DNA of 64,000 nucleotides from Bacillus sp. X1(2014) (lineage in GTDB: Bacteria > Bacillota > Bacilli > Bacillales_B > DSM-18226). The notes under the pieces were generated by a model that ran no database searches, was not told the DNA's origin, and saw only the letters and a list, made by a program, of their open reading frames with translations. The stretch is taken from positions 221,328 through 285,327 of the forward strand of contig NZ_VEED01000007.1 in assembly GCF_007678255.1 (NCBI RefSeq), written 5' to 3'. Below are positions 55,421-64,000 of this stretch, in pieces. The position numbers and the translations under genes were made by a program. Position 1 is the first letter of the stretch. Every line of letters starts with the position of its first letter.

Positions 55421-57190
55421 TCAACTTGACACATCTCGTACAATTGGGTGCCAAATCTCTACTGTTGTACCTTGATTTTCTATGCTATGAACATTTAACC
55501 CGTAGTCATTTCCAAAAGAGAGCTTTATTCTTTCATTTACATTCAACATTCCATATCCGCTCGAATCTTCACCGCCTATCATCCCTGTTTTTTGCAGTCG
55601 TTGATTTAATTTTGTTATCATTTCTGGATTCATTCCACTTCCATCATCCGTTACACTTAGAAAAAGCTTGTTATCAATAATCTTTACTTGAATTAGTATT
55701 TTTCCTCGACCTCTCTTGGTTTTAATTGCATGATAGATCGAGTTTTCTACGAGAGGTTGTAAAATGAGTTTGAGAACAAAAAGTTCTCTCGCTTCCTCCT
55801 GCACGTCGATAACATAATCAAACTTATCTTCATATCTAGTCATCTGAATAATCAGATAACTTTCTATGTGCGCGATCTCTTCTAATACCTTTATACTTTC
55901 TTTTCCCTTACTCAAGCCAATCCTAAAAAGTTTTGTCAACGCATCAATCACGTCCATAATGTCCTTTGCTTGATATTCCATGGCCATCCACTTAATGGTA
56001 TCAAATGTATTGTAAAGAAAATGAGGCTTAATTTGCTCTTGCAGAACTTTTAACTCTGCCTCACGCTTTCGTTTCTCTATCAAATTAATCAGGTTGAGAA
56101 GGTTTTTAATCGATTCAATCATGCTATTAAAACTGACTCCAAGCTGTTTAATTTCGTCTTCATTTTTACTCTCAAATTTATTGTCCAAATCTCCTTGTGC
56201 TGCTTTTTTCATTAGCGAGCTAAGTTGGCCGAGAGGCCTGGTAATCGACGATGTGAAAAAAGCGGCTGCAATAATGGCCAGAATTAACACAACCATTGCT
56301 ATTATTCCTGCAGTCCATCTCATATCCTTTATAAAAGCAAGCGTTTCGTTAATTGAGAAAACTCCAACAATCTTCCATTTGGTATATTCAGAGTAGTCAT
56401 ACATCACCTGGAAATCAGTATCTTGAATGTTTTTAATAAAGCTTCCTGATTTTCTATTATTGAACCAAGAATCCTTTATACGATACACGATTTTATTAAC
56501 TGGGGTATACACTATACGAGACTGTTCATCTATAACATACACAAATCCATGCGCACCAAAGCCCATATTCCGGATTTCATTATTAATTGTATCAAGCTTC
56601 CAATCTATCAGAATAACTCCCAAAACTTCACCTGTTTTTTCATTTATGACCGCTTTGGTGACTGAAAGGACTTCATCCGCGCTGTATTTTGGACTTGTGG
56701 TGAGGTTCCTGCCGATTGGCCTGCTTTCCAAATGAATCACAGAAGGAGCATTAGCTGCTTGCTTATACCAACTCTCATTGGTTAGGGGATCCCTTGTCGT
56801 TCTGGACATTTCATTACTAATTAACACGTCGGACTTATTAACTATTAAAACCCCAGCAATCTCTGGGTGTGTGTCCGTATACATTTTCATTTGCGTTTTT
56901 ATTTTAGATTGCAGACCCGCAGAGGACTTTTGTACGAGCAAAAAATCGCTTACATTTTCGGTCCTGCTTAAATACTCTGTAATATTTTCTAATTCCTTAA
57001 TATGTGACTCAATATTTTTTTTCACCTGCTCAATATCTTTCCTCGTATGATCATTCGCTTGTTGTTCAATCTGATTTGAATATTGATGAGCCGGCAATGC
57101 TGTTGAAATGGTTATAGATAGTAAGATAATTGTAATAAATATACAAATAAGCTTAAAATATAAAGATTTGTTTCTAAAAAACCAATAAAT
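55421..57190 (-). CDS. Sensor histidine kinase of the second system, apparent ATT (or ATC) start
   Basis: The kinase has an extracellular Cache-type region, a second membrane segment near residues 290-310, HAMP, the His in EQIKPHFLYNTFDTIKW, and ATP-binding motifs ENSIYHA, DDGSGMN and GYGMLNV. The first ATG/GTG/TTG-type start (TTG at 57097) would remove the first membrane helix. Upstream in the same frame lies FKLICIFITIILLSITIS, which aligns with FKLIILLMLISILPSIG of the sister kinase, preceded by AGGAGGG 8 bp before ATT (57188-57190). ATC is the codon before that, and a TAG stop before it. The gene therefore seems to start at ATT or ATC, giving about 589 aa, unless a base differs from the real sequence. 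Confidence 0.85.
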   Translation of the reverse strand: MYWFFRNKSLYFKLICIFITIILLSITISTALPAHQYSNQIEQQANDHTRKDIEQVKKNIESHIKELENITEYLSRTENVSDFLLVQKSSAGLQSKIKTQMKMYTDTHPEIAGVLIVNKSDVLISNEMSRTTRDPLTNESWYKQAANAPSVIHLESRPIGRNLTTSPKYSADEVLSVTKAVINEKTGEVLGVILIDWKLDTINNEIRNMGFGAHGFVYVIDEQSRIVYTPVNKIVYRIKDSWFNNRKSGSFIKNIQDTDFQVMYDYSEYTKWKIVGVFSINETLAFIKDMRWTAGIIAMVVLILAIIAAAFFTSSITRPLGQLSSLMKKAAQGDLDNKFESKNEDEIKQLGVSFNSMIESIKNLLNLINLIEKRKREAELKVLQEQIKPHFLYNTFDTIKWMAMEYQAKDIMDVIDALTKLFRIGLSKGKESIKVLEEIAHIESYLIIQMTRYEDKFDYVIDVQEEARELFVLKLILQPLVENSIYHAIKTKRGRGKILIQVKIIDNKLFLSVTDDGSGMNPEMITKLNQRLQKTGMIGGEDSSGYGMLNVNERIKLSFGNDYGLNVHSIENQGTTVEIWHPIVRDVSS

Positions 57191-57330
57191 GATCTATCCC
57201 TCCTGTTAATTCTTTATGAAGTAAAAAATTAATTTTTAAAGATGAATACCCTTTCAAAAAAGATGTTATCAATAAAATTTTTAGGTTATCATACTAGTTA
57301 TACGCATTTTATGTCGATATATAGACTTTT

Positions 57331-57348
57331 GTATTATAAGTATAATAC
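57331..57348. promoter_or_regulatory. Operator-like palindrome upstream of second sensor operon
   Basis: GTATTATA and TATAATAC form a perfect 8-bp inverted repeat around a 2-bp centre. It contains a possible -10 (TATACT on the minus strand) with TTTACG 17 bp upstream. Confidence 0.45.
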
Positions 57349-57349
57349 C

Positions 57350-57379
57350 AAAAAGCAATGCCGTAAAACATTGCTTTTT
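57350..57379 (-). terminator. Terminator of the ara operon
   Basis: AAAAAGCAATG and CATTGCTTTTT pair perfectly around an 8-nt loop, with T-runs on both strands; it can work in either direction. Confidence 0.8.
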
Positions 57380-57516
57380 GAGGATTATTATAAGATTTTA
57401 TTTCATCCACGATCATTTCTATAGGGAGTTTTATTAAAAATCCGCTGCAGCGGACCCTCCATATTTATAGAATTTAATAGATTTCTTGTTGTTTAAACAA
57501 AATATATGATCTCCAT

Positions 57517-59112
57517 TTAAGAAGCGTTTATAGCTGCTCTTTGGATGGCCAGTCCCTTAGTATAACGTTTCATAAAATGCTCAAAGCCTTCTACATCCTT
57601 AGGATCAGGAGACATCGTCAAACCAGCTTTTTCTGCAAATACTTTATGGCTTAAATACTCTTCCAACTTTTCATTATCCGCTTTGTTAATCATATAAGAG
57701 GCAAGCAGGGCGATCCCCCATGCTCCACCTTCTCCTGCCGTTTCCATAACGGAAACTGGAACATTGAGAGCAGCGGCCATGATACTCTGTCCAACACCTT
57801 TGGTTTTAAACAAGCCGCCATGACCTAGGATTTCATCCAGTTTTACTTCTTCTTGTTTGAGAAGAATATCCATACCAATTTTCAGTGCACCCAAAGCTGT
57901 AAATAAATGTACACGCATGAAATTAGCCAGGTTGAAATTGCTATCTGCTGAACGAACAAACAATGGACGACCTTCTTCGAAGTGGGTAATGTGTTCGCCT
58001 GAAAGATAGCCATAAGCGAGCAGGCCGCCGCAATCCGAATCTCCATGAAGAGCCAAATGATAGAGAGTTCCATACAACTTATTCATGTCAACTTCCATAC
58101 CCATTGCTTTTGAAAATTCGTCAAACAATCCAATCCATGCATTCAAGTCTGAAGAACAGTTGTTAGAATGAGCCATAGCTACCAAGTTACCAGTTGGTGT
58201 GGTAACAAGGTCGATCTCGGAATAGACGTTGGACAGTTCCTTTTCCAGTACAACCATTGCAAAAACAGAAGTTCCGGCAGAAACATTACCAGTACGCTTC
58301 GCTACGCTGTTTGTTGCGACCATACCTGTTCCTGCGTCACCTTCAGGCGGGCAAAGTGGAATACCAGCCCTCAGCTCTCCGGTAACATCCAAAAGTTTTG
58401 CTCCTTCTACTGTAAGGACTCCGGCGTTTTCACCCGCGACCAAAACCTTTGGCAGAATATCTTCAAGTTTCCATGGCAGATAATTAGATGCAATCAATTC
58501 ATTGAATTGATCAATCATTTTCTGATTATAGTTCTTCGTATTCAAGTCAATTGGAAATACACCGGAGGCTTCACCAACACCCAAAACCTTCTGTCCGGTC
58601 AGTTTCCAATGGATATAACCAGCTAGAGTTGTTTGGAAGCTAATGTCAGAAATATGTTCTTCCTGATTCAAGATGGCCTGATACAAATGGGCAATACTCC
58701 ATCTTTGAGGAATGTGGTAATTAAATAGTTCTGTTAGTACTTTTGAAGCCTGTTCGGTAATATTGTTACGCCAGGTGCGAAAAGGTACCAGAAGCTCTCC
58801 TTCTTTGTTGAATGTCATATAGCCATGCATCATCGCACTAAAACCTATTGCTCCAACTGATTGTAAGGTGACGCCATATTGCAGTTTCACCTCGTTGGCC
58901 ATCTTTTGATAGCTGTCTTGTACACCCTTCCAAATATCCTCTACATTATAGGTCCATATATTATTCACATAGCTATTTTCCCAGACATGGCTGCCCGATG
59001 CGATCGGCACATTATCTTCTCCAATGAGAACTGCTTTAATTCGAGTTGAACCAAGTTCAATACCAAGAACTGTTTTTCCACTTTGAATGGTGTGTTTTAT
59101 ATCAAGCTTCAT
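57517..59112 (-). CDS. araB: FGGY-family kinase, predicted L-ribulokinase
   Basis: A 531-aa FGGY kinase with the N-terminal phosphate motif [28 protein letters not shown], and the C-terminal ATP-binding stretch [20 protein letters not shown]. Position after araD and araA makes it the kinase that converts L-ribulose to L-ribulose 5-phosphate. It lacks the GVD(Y/F)GT start and the YxHGVID-type region expected for classical AraB, so it is more like the alternative ribulokinase described in clostridia (AraK), formerly annotated as xylulokinase. Xylulokinase activity is the main alternative. A stem-loop lies between araA and this gene. Confidence 0.8.
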   Translation of the reverse strand: MKLDIKHTIQSGKTVLGIELGSTRIKAVLIGEDNVPIASGSHVWENSYVNNIWTYNVEDIWKGVQDSYQKMANEVKLQYGVTLQSVGAIGFSAMMHGYMTFNKEGELLVPFRTWRNNITEQASKVLTELFNYHIPQRWSIAHLYQAILNQEEHISDISFQTTLAGYIHWKLTGQKVLGVGEASGVFPIDLNTKNYNQKMIDQFNELIASNYLPWKLEDILPKVLVAGENAGVLTVEGAKLLDVTGELRAGIPLCPPEGDAGTGMVATNSVAKRTGNVSAGTSVFAMVVLEKELSNVYSEIDLVTTPTGNLVAMAHSNNCSSDLNAWIGLFDEFSKAMGMEVDMNKLYGTLYHLALHGDSDCGGLLAYGYLSGEHITHFEEGRPLFVRSADSNFNLANFMRVHLFTALGALKIGMDILLKQEEVKLDEILGHGGLFKTKGVGQSIMAAALNVPVSVMETAGEGGAWGIALLASYMINKADNEKLEEYLSHKVFAEKAGLTMSPDPKDVEGFEHFMKRYTKGLAIQRAAINAS

Positions 59113-59145
59113 GTTATTTCCCTCCCAAACCTTAAAGCTGAAAAT

Positions 59146-59172
59146 TAGGGCTACTATCTCTAATAGCCCCTT
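59146..59172 (-). other. Intercistronic hairpin between araA and the kinase gene
   Basis: GGGGCTATTAG and a near-complement TAGTAGCCCT pair around a short loop, followed by AATTTTC on the minus strand. It may lower kinase expression relative to araA. Confidence 0.55.
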
Positions 59173-59214
59173 GTTTTGTTCATTATTTTTATTTAAATCA
59201 TCTTAACTTTTTTA

Positions 59215-60705
59215 CTATTTACGGTAAATGACTTCATTCCAACGTAATTCGTTATTGAAAGATTCGGTTTTAGTATCGTTGTTAATTACGACCATCTCAA
59301 TTCCAGTCAATTCAGCAAAGTCTCTCAACTGTTCAGTTGTTACTTTGTAAGAGTAGCCAGTATGGTGGGCTCCTCCAGCCTGAATCCAATTTTCAACGGC
59401 TTGACTTAAGGATGGTTGGGTTTTCCATAATACCCGGGCAACAGGGAGATTTGGCATGTCTTTTTCTGGCTGTACAGCTTCCACTTCATTAACAAGAAGA
59501 CGGAAACGATGTCCAAGGTCTACGATGGTCGCATTCAATGCTGAGCAGCCGCCCCTTCCATCAAATACAATTCGGGCAGGATCTTCTTTACCGCCGATTC
59601 CAAGTGGATGAACCTCGATTTTAGGTCGAGTGGCAGAGATGGATGGGCATACTTCAAGCATGTGAGAACCAAGAACCATTTCATTCCCTGGCTCAAAATG
59701 ATACGTATAATCTTCCATGAAGGAAGTTCCTTCGTTGCCTGCAATAATTTTCATCAATCTTACAAGAGCAGCCGTTTTCCAGTCACCTTCACCAGCAAAA
59801 CCATAGCCTTGTTCCATTAAACGCTGTACCGCTAAACCAGGAAGCTGACGGATGCCATGCAAATCCTCGAAAGTAGTAGTGAATGCTGTGTAGCCGCCTT
59901 CCGTCAAGAATGCCTTCATGCCAAGCTCAATTCTCGCTTGATAACGGATGGAATCGCGAACCGGACCATCAGTAAGTCCTTCAGGAGTAATATCATATTG
60001 CTGTTCATATTCAGCCATTAACTGATCCACTTCTTGTTCAGTCACATCATTTATGCGTTGAACCAGGTCACCAACTCCGTAACCATTAACTGTCCAGCCA
60101 AACTTAATTTGTGCTTCTACTTTGTCACCTTCAGTTACAGCAACTTGGCGCATATTATCACCAAATCTCGCAATCTTAAGGTTTTTGCTTTCCTCAAACG
60201 CTACAGCTGTACTCATCCAGCTGCCCACACGCTCTCTTACTTCTGGGTTTTCCCAATGCCCTACTACAACTTTACGCTTAACATTCATACGTGCTGCAAT
60301 GAAACCATGTTCACGGTCACCGTGTGCTGCTTGATTCAAGTTCATGAAATCCATATCGATTGAATCCCAAGGGATATCACGGTTAAATTGTGTAGCTAAA
60401 TGAAGATAAGGTTTTTGAAGCGAAGAAAGGCCTGCAATCCACATTTTTGAAGGCGAGAATGTGTGCATCCATGTAATGATACCCGCACAATTTTGGTCCG
60501 CATTTGCTTCTAGCATCAATTTGCGAATTGAATCTGAATCCTTTACTACTGATTTAAAAATTAATTTATAGGTGACTCGAGAATCATCATCCAAACCATT
60601 AACAATGGTTCTTGAGTTTGCTTCCACTTGACGAAGTACATCTTCTCCGTATAATAATTGACTCCCTGTTACAAACCAGAATTCATAGGCTTTTGTTGTT
60701 AACAA
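59215..60705 (-). CDS. araA: L-arabinose isomerase
   Basis: A 496-aa enzyme matching AraA over its length. Landmarks: [15 protein letters not shown] at the start, [13 protein letters not shown], the metal/catalytic region with Glu in [16 protein letters not shown] and [14 protein letters not shown], and HMLEVCPSI with its metal-binding His. It converts L-arabinose to L-ribulose with manganese. The start is TTG, 7 bp after GGAGG. An AraR operator lies about 60 bp upstream (60767-60782), so araA has its own AraR control in addition to any read-through from araD. Confidence 0.96.
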   Translation of the reverse strand: MLTTKAYEFWFVTGSQLLYGEDVLRQVEANSRTIVNGLDDDSRVTYKLIFKSVVKDSDSIRKLMLEANADQNCAGIITWMHTFSPSKMWIAGLSSLQKPYLHLATQFNRDIPWDSIDMDFMNLNQAAHGDREHGFIAARMNVKRKVVVGHWENPEVRERVGSWMSTAVAFEESKNLKIARFGDNMRQVAVTEGDKVEAQIKFGWTVNGYGVGDLVQRINDVTEQEVDQLMAEYEQQYDITPEGLTDGPVRDSIRYQARIELGMKAFLTEGGYTAFTTTFEDLHGIRQLPGLAVQRLMEQGYGFAGEGDWKTAALVRLMKIIAGNEGTSFMEDYTYHFEPGNEMVLGSHMLEVCPSISATRPKIEVHPLGIGGKEDPARIVFDGRGGCSALNATIVDLGHRFRLLVNEVEAVQPEKDMPNLPVARVLWKTQPSLSQAVENWIQAGGAHHTGYSYKVTTEQLRDFAELTGIEMVVINNDTKTESFNNELRWNEVIYRK

Positions 60706-60766
60706 TGTAATTCCTCCTATATAAAAGATATTTATCTATCAAATTATTAATTCGCCTTCATTAAGC

Positions 60767-60782
60767 ATTCGTACGTACAAGT
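60767..60782 (-). promoter_or_regulatory. AraR operator before araA
   Basis: ATTCGTACGTACAAGT closely matches the AraR consensus ATTTGTACGTACAAAT of B. subtilis (two mismatches). Confidence 0.85.
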
Positions 60783-60816
60783 TACCTTAGTTTAAGGCGA
60801 ATATGTTCCTCATAGA

Positions 60817-61512
60817 CTACTTTTGTCCGTAATAGGCATTAACACCATGCTTTCGAAGATAATGTTTATCAAGCAAGAATTGGTCGATCTCCTTTATTTG
60901 CGGGTTTAGCATAAAAGTGTTTAATGCCATTTTGGCCACTTCTTCTAAAACAACAGCATTGTGTACTGCTTGTTTGGCATTTTTTCCCCAGCTAAATGGA
61001 GCATGACCAGATAATAAAATTCCTGGCATTGCAACAGGGTCAAGGCCTTCCTTTTCAAAGGTTTCAATGATGACATTTCCTGTCTCAAGCTCATATCCAC
61101 GTTCAATTTCCTCTTCAGTCAAGGTACGTGTACAAGGAATTTCTCCATAAAAATAATCCGCATGCGTAGTACCAAGGGCAGGTATCCGCCGCCCTGCTTG
61201 AGCCCAGCTTGTTGCCCATGGGGAGTGAGTATGTACTATTCCTCCTATTTGTGGAAAGGCACGATATAAGGCAAGGTGTGTTGGTGTATCGGAAGAGGGT
61301 CTTAAGGTCCCTTCAACAATTTTGCCGTCCAAATCTAATACAACTAGATCATCTATATGTAACTCATCATACGGTACACCACTTGGTTTAATAACCACGA
61401 GGCCTGTTTGACGGTCAATACCGCTTACATTTCCCCATGTAAAAGTGACCAAACCATGTTTTGGCAGATGAAGATTCGCTTCCAAAACATCCTTTTTCAA
61501 TCGTTCTAACAT
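60817..61512 (-). CDS. araD: L-ribulose-5-phosphate 4-epimerase
   Basis: A 231-aa class II aldolase-like enzyme. The zinc ligands are in [17 protein letters not shown] (two His) and a His of [11 protein letters not shown]; substrate-binding GNVSGI and [10 protein letters not shown] are present. It converts L-ribulose 5-phosphate to D-xylulose 5-phosphate, the last step before the pentose phosphate pathway. It is first in the ara operon, with AGGAGGAG before the ATG, and an AraR operator 60 bp upstream. Length matches AraD. Confidence 0.95.
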   Translation of the reverse strand: MLERLKKDVLEANLHLPKHGLVTFTWGNVSGIDRQTGLVVIKPSGVPYDELHIDDLVVLDLDGKIVEGTLRPSSDTPTHLALYRAFPQIGGIVHTHSPWATSWAQAGRRIPALGTTHADYFYGEIPCTRTLTEEEIERGYELETGNVIIETFEKEGLDPVAMPGILLSGHAPFSWGKNAKQAVHNAVVLEEVAKMALNTFMLNPQIKEIDQFLLDKHYLRKHGVNAYYGQK

Positions 61513-61574
61513 TTTGGCTCCTCCTATTACTCTAATTCACTCAAGTTATCCTTACAACTTATTAAAACCCCTAA

Positions 61575-61590
61575 ACTTGTACGTATAACT
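61575..61590 (-). promoter_or_regulatory. AraR operator before araD
   Basis: ACTTGTACGTATAACT matches the AraR consensus with three or four mismatches and sits about 65 bp upstream of the araD start. Confidence 0.8.
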
Positions 61591-61740
61591 TTAATTTAGA
61601 TTTTACCATCTTTTATATTTTTTACAATGCATTTTTATCTTAAATTTACTAATTAACTATAAATCTTTGATCTTTTCTAAAAGAAAAAAATTTATCATAG
61701 TCAACTCGTTATTTATTTGTTAGGATATGATTATTAAAAA

Positions 61741-61756
61741 TGTTGTACGTATATGT
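61741..61756 (+). promoter_or_regulatory. AraR operator before araR (autoregulation)
   Basis: The core TTGTACGTAT (61743-61752) matches AraR sites; it lies about 40 bp before the araR start and suggests self-repression. Confidence 0.75.
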
Positions 61757-61792
61757 TATAAATAGTGCTTTAAAGTTGAAAGTGGTGATATA

Positions 61793-62920
61793 GTGGCTTC
61801 AAAAACCAAATACATTATAGTCAAGGAAAAAATAACAGAATGGATTACGAGCGGAAAGGTGAAACCCGGTGAAAAGATTTATTCTGAAAATGAGCTAGTT
61901 AAAATGTTCGGGGTAAGCAGACATACCATTCGACAAGCCGTGGGGGATCTGGTTCACGAAGGTTTGCTATATAGAGAACAAGGCGCAGGAACCTTTTGCT
62001 CCTTAAAAAAAGATCAAACAATGGAGCAAACTCCATCCTTCATCCATACATCCAATACAAACGGGAAAAATATTGGTGTGATAACGACATACATCTCTGA
62101 TTATATTTTCCCATCCATTATAAAAGGAATTGAATCCCATTTAACTGCTCAGGGATATACTTTAACCCTTGCTTGTACGGATAACGATGTGGAAAAGGAA
62201 AAACAATGTCTACAGACAATGGTAAGCCGAAATATTGATGGACTTATCGTAGAACCTACAAAAAGCAACCAGTACAACCCGAATATACATTACTATCTGG
62301 AATTGGAGCAAAACAACATTCCTTATTTAATGATTAACCAATTCTATTCTCAGTTGATGCCTCCACACATGATTATGAATGATGAACATGGCGGTTTTAT
62401 TGCAACTGAACATTTAATTAAGCTTGGACACGAAAAAATCATTGGACTTTTTAAAAACGATGACCTTCAAGGTGTAAACCGAATGCAAGGCTTTATCCGT
62501 GCTTTTAGAGAACACCGCCTTCCATTTTTCCCAGAAATGGTCATTTCCTTTACAACAGAAGATCAAAATAACAACTTGTTGGAACGATTAGAGAATTTCT
62601 TTAGAACAAACTCTATGCCTACCGCAATCGTTTGTTACAACGATCAGCTTGCATTAAATGTTTTAAATCTGGTAAGACGGCTTGGACTTCGTGTTCCTAA
62701 GGATATATCAATCGTGAGCTTTGATGATTCATCTTTGGCAGTGGCAACAGACGTGAAACTAACATCTATTGCCCATCCTAAAATGGAAATGGGCATTGAA
62801 GCAGCTAAATGGATTGTTTCTGCTGTTGAGAAAAAAGGGGATCGTCCTCCATCCATTGTATATGAGCCAAATTTAGTCATAAGAAACTCTACAGCTCCAT
62901 TTGTGAAGGTACAAAGTTAG
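61793..62920 (+). CDS. araR: AraR-type repressor of arabinose genes
   Basis: A 375-aa chimera typical of AraR: a GntR-type winged helix at the N-terminus (FGVSRHTIRQAVGDLVHEGL, about residues 38-58) fused to a LacI/RbsB-type sugar-binding domain (about 85-370, with NIGVITTYISDYIFPSI and VSFDDSSLAVATDVKLTSI). It represses arabinose genes until L-arabinose binds. It is divergent from araD, and three operators of AraR type lie at the araA, araD and araR promoters. The start is GTG with GGTGAT upstream. A terminator follows. Confidence 0.95.
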   Translation: MASKTKYIIVKEKITEWITSGKVKPGEKIYSENELVKMFGVSRHTIRQAVGDLVHEGLLYREQGAGTFCSLKKDQTMEQTPSFIHTSNTNGKNIGVITTYISDYIFPSIIKGIESHLTAQGYTLTLACTDNDVEKEKQCLQTMVSRNIDGLIVEPTKSNQYNPNIHYYLELEQNNIPYLMINQFYSQLMPPHMIMNDEHGGFIATEHLIKLGHEKIIGLFKNDDLQGVNRMQGFIRAFREHRLPFFPEMVISFTTEDQNNNLLERLENFFRTNSMPTAIVCYNDQLALNVLNLVRRLGLRVPKDISIVSFDDSSLAVATDVKLTSIAHPKMEMGIEAAKWIVSAVEKKGDRPPSIVYEPNLVIRNSTAPFVKVQS

Positions 62921-62950
62921 TAAGTTTCCAATCACATATGAACAATCAAT

Positions 62951-62993
62951 GAAATAGACCATCAGACTCGTATAAAGTCTAATGGTCCATTTC
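62951..62993 (+). terminator. Terminator after araR
   Basis: GAAATAGACCATCAGACT pairs with AGTCTAATGGTCCATTTC (few mismatches) around a 7-nt loop, then CACCTTTTT. Confidence 0.8.
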
Positions 62994-63028
62994 ACCTTTT
63001 TCATTAAAATCAAGAATAAGACTTAAAA

Positions 63029-63070
63029 CACTACCCAAGTGAAGATTCATCACTTTGGGTAGTGTTTTAT
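63029..63070. terminator. Bidirectional terminator
   Basis: ACACTACCCAAGTGA pairs with TCACTTTGGGTAGTGT with one bulge; T-rich on both sides. It separates araR from the decayed gene. Confidence 0.8.
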
Positions 63071-63177
63071 CTTAATAAAATCCAAAGGATCTCGTAAAAT
63101 ATATTTTACTAGGAGGAGTTGATTAATCTTTCTTTTAAATTTTGGATTAATACTGAGCTGCCTTACACACCAATAGT

Positions 63178-63696
63178 CTATGGTTCACTATTGTTAGAGA
63201 ACGTGTTATTCATGGTAGTGATTGTACCAAAATTCGCGATCGCTCCGCTAAAGTTAGCGGAGTTGCCAGTAAATGTACTATTTGAAATAGTAACTGTACC
63301 CGATATATTATTCGCAATTGCGGTGCCATACTAAAACTGTTGTTCAAAAAAGTAGACCTTAACACAATCAATGTGGCGCCATTATTTTGAATGGCCCCGC
63401 CGCCAGTACTGGAAGTATTAAAACCATTTTTTAAGGTTACGTTGCTGATGTTAATGTGGTAGTTTCAGAGGGGGATGTATTACTAATTGTAAAAATACGC
63501 GTAGTATTGCTGCCGCTGATTGTCCTGCCTTGGCCGTTTATCGTTTAGTCTTTATTAATAGCTATTGGACTTGTTAAGGTAATCGGGGGTGACACAGCCA
63601 AGACAATCGTGTCACTGAGATTGCCAGAATTTCAATAGCCTCACGAAGAGTGCCTGATCCGCTGTCTGCAGGATTTGTAACTCTAAAAGTTGCCAT
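63178..63696 (-). pseudogene. Frameshifted right-handed beta-helix protein gene
   Basis: The minus strand begins well (GGAGAA, then ATG at 63694-63696; MATFRVTNPADSGSGTLREA), then shifts frame. Further pieces read INGQGRTISGSNTTRIFTIS, GGGAIQNNGATLIV and GTVTISNSTFTGNSANFSG, typical of surface beta-helix proteins with NSTFSGN-like repeats. An in-frame stop lies after the SPIAINKD stretch and more shifts follow. The reading ends in a TAG at 63178-63180. It codes for no intact product. Confidence 0.7.
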
Positions 63697-64000
63697 ATGA
63701 TCATTCTTCTCCTTTTTCCTATTCAAGGGGAATTTGAGCTGACAACCTTTGTCCTAACCATTGAAAAGTAGGAAATTATCTCTAATTTCCCCACGCCATA
63801 GCTCAACACGGAAAATAATTCACATTTAAACTCGTCATTATACTCTTGGAAAATGCACAAAAAAAGATATCCCTTTAACGGGATATCTCAGATTGTCGAC
63901 AAAAGGGGTTCGGAATGTTTACTTTCCGAACCCCTTTTGACTTTTTCACTGTTTTTCCACCTATTTTGTCAGAGGGAGACCTCTCCGAGGTCTCTACTTA
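63697..64000. other. Intergenic end of window with two hairpins
   Basis: AGATATCCC/GGGATATCT (63866-63888) and AAAAGGGGTTCGGAA paired with TTCCGAACCCCTTTT (63901-63938), the second followed by CTTTTT. I see no coding sequence. Confidence 0.55.
63901..63946. terminator. Strong hairpin terminator near the window end
   Basis: A perfect 15-bp stem around TGTTTAC, followed by GACTTTTT; A-rich on the other side, so it may act in both directions. Confidence 0.8.

Larger units (their letters stand above)
57191..57516. other. Intergenic region between second sensor operon and ara operon
   Basis: It holds an 18-bp palindrome (57331-57348), a terminator-like hairpin (57350-57379) and a short GC palindrome TCCGCTGCAGCGGA (57441-57454). 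No gene and no box 2 copy is seen here. Confidence 0.5.

Noticed and set aside
1..64000. CRISPR arrays, rRNA operons, phage or transposase genes
   Set aside because: No regularly spaced repeats, rRNA stretches, or transposase/integrase frames were seen in the window.

Overview
The window looks like a low-GC Gram-positive chromosome, most likely Bacillaceae. The signs are AT-rich DNA, strong GGAGG-type ribosome sites with GTG and TTG starts, CcpA-type cre sites, an AraR repressor with its operators, LicR and YesM/YesN-type regulators, and Gram-positive lipoprotein and secretion signals. No species is assigned. Nearly everything is carbohydrate uptake and catabolism, and most genes lie on the minus strand.

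Region 1 (1-13.7 kb) is a glycoside-utilisation locus: a GH3 beta-glucosidase, a GH2 beta-glucuronidase and a ROK regulator in one operon, a YesL-type membrane protein, an oligosaccharide ABC importer (binding lipoprotein plus two permeases, no ATPase) and a YesM/YesN-type two-component pair. Four promoters here share one architecture, a GTCGG/GTCGT direct repeat placed 31 bp before the -10 box, and probably form the regulon of that pair. Region 2 (13.9-20.8 kb) is a lic-like cellobiose/beta-glucoside PTS operon: two EIIB genes, EIIC, EIIA, a GH1 6-phospho-beta-glucosidase and an extra HPr, with a LicR-type PRD activator upstream. A 185-bp MITE-like element sits between the two EIIB genes. Region 3 (21.3-25.0 kb) is a DeoR-type regulator divergent from transketolase and transaldolase.

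Region 4 (25.0-61.5 kb) is an arabinan/arabinose locus. It has four secreted multi-domain GH43 enzymes (655-1504 aa), a YtfQRT-YjfF-like ABC importer, a ChvE/GguAB-like ABC importer, two sensor kinase/AraC-type regulator systems each with a membrane-anchored sugar-binding protein (one carrying two binding domains in tandem), and araD-araA-kinase. araR is divergent from araD. Extracellular GH43 enzymes would release arabinose and short arabinosides, the importers take them up, AraA, the kinase and AraD make xylulose 5-phosphate, and transketolase and transaldolase feed it to glycolysis. Five promoters in this region share a second architecture (TATAAA, 14 bp, TATAAA or TGAAAA, 21 bp, -10 box), which ties the enzymes, both importers and one sensor system into one predicted regulon. 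A decayed locus at 25.0-25.55 kb keeps the end of a kinase gene and part of a hydrolase-like gene.

Region 5 (62.9-64.0 kb) holds terminators and a frameshifted beta-helix gene. The most interesting material is the two shared promoter codes, the tandem binding-protein sensor, and the kinase gene that appears to start at ATT or ATC.
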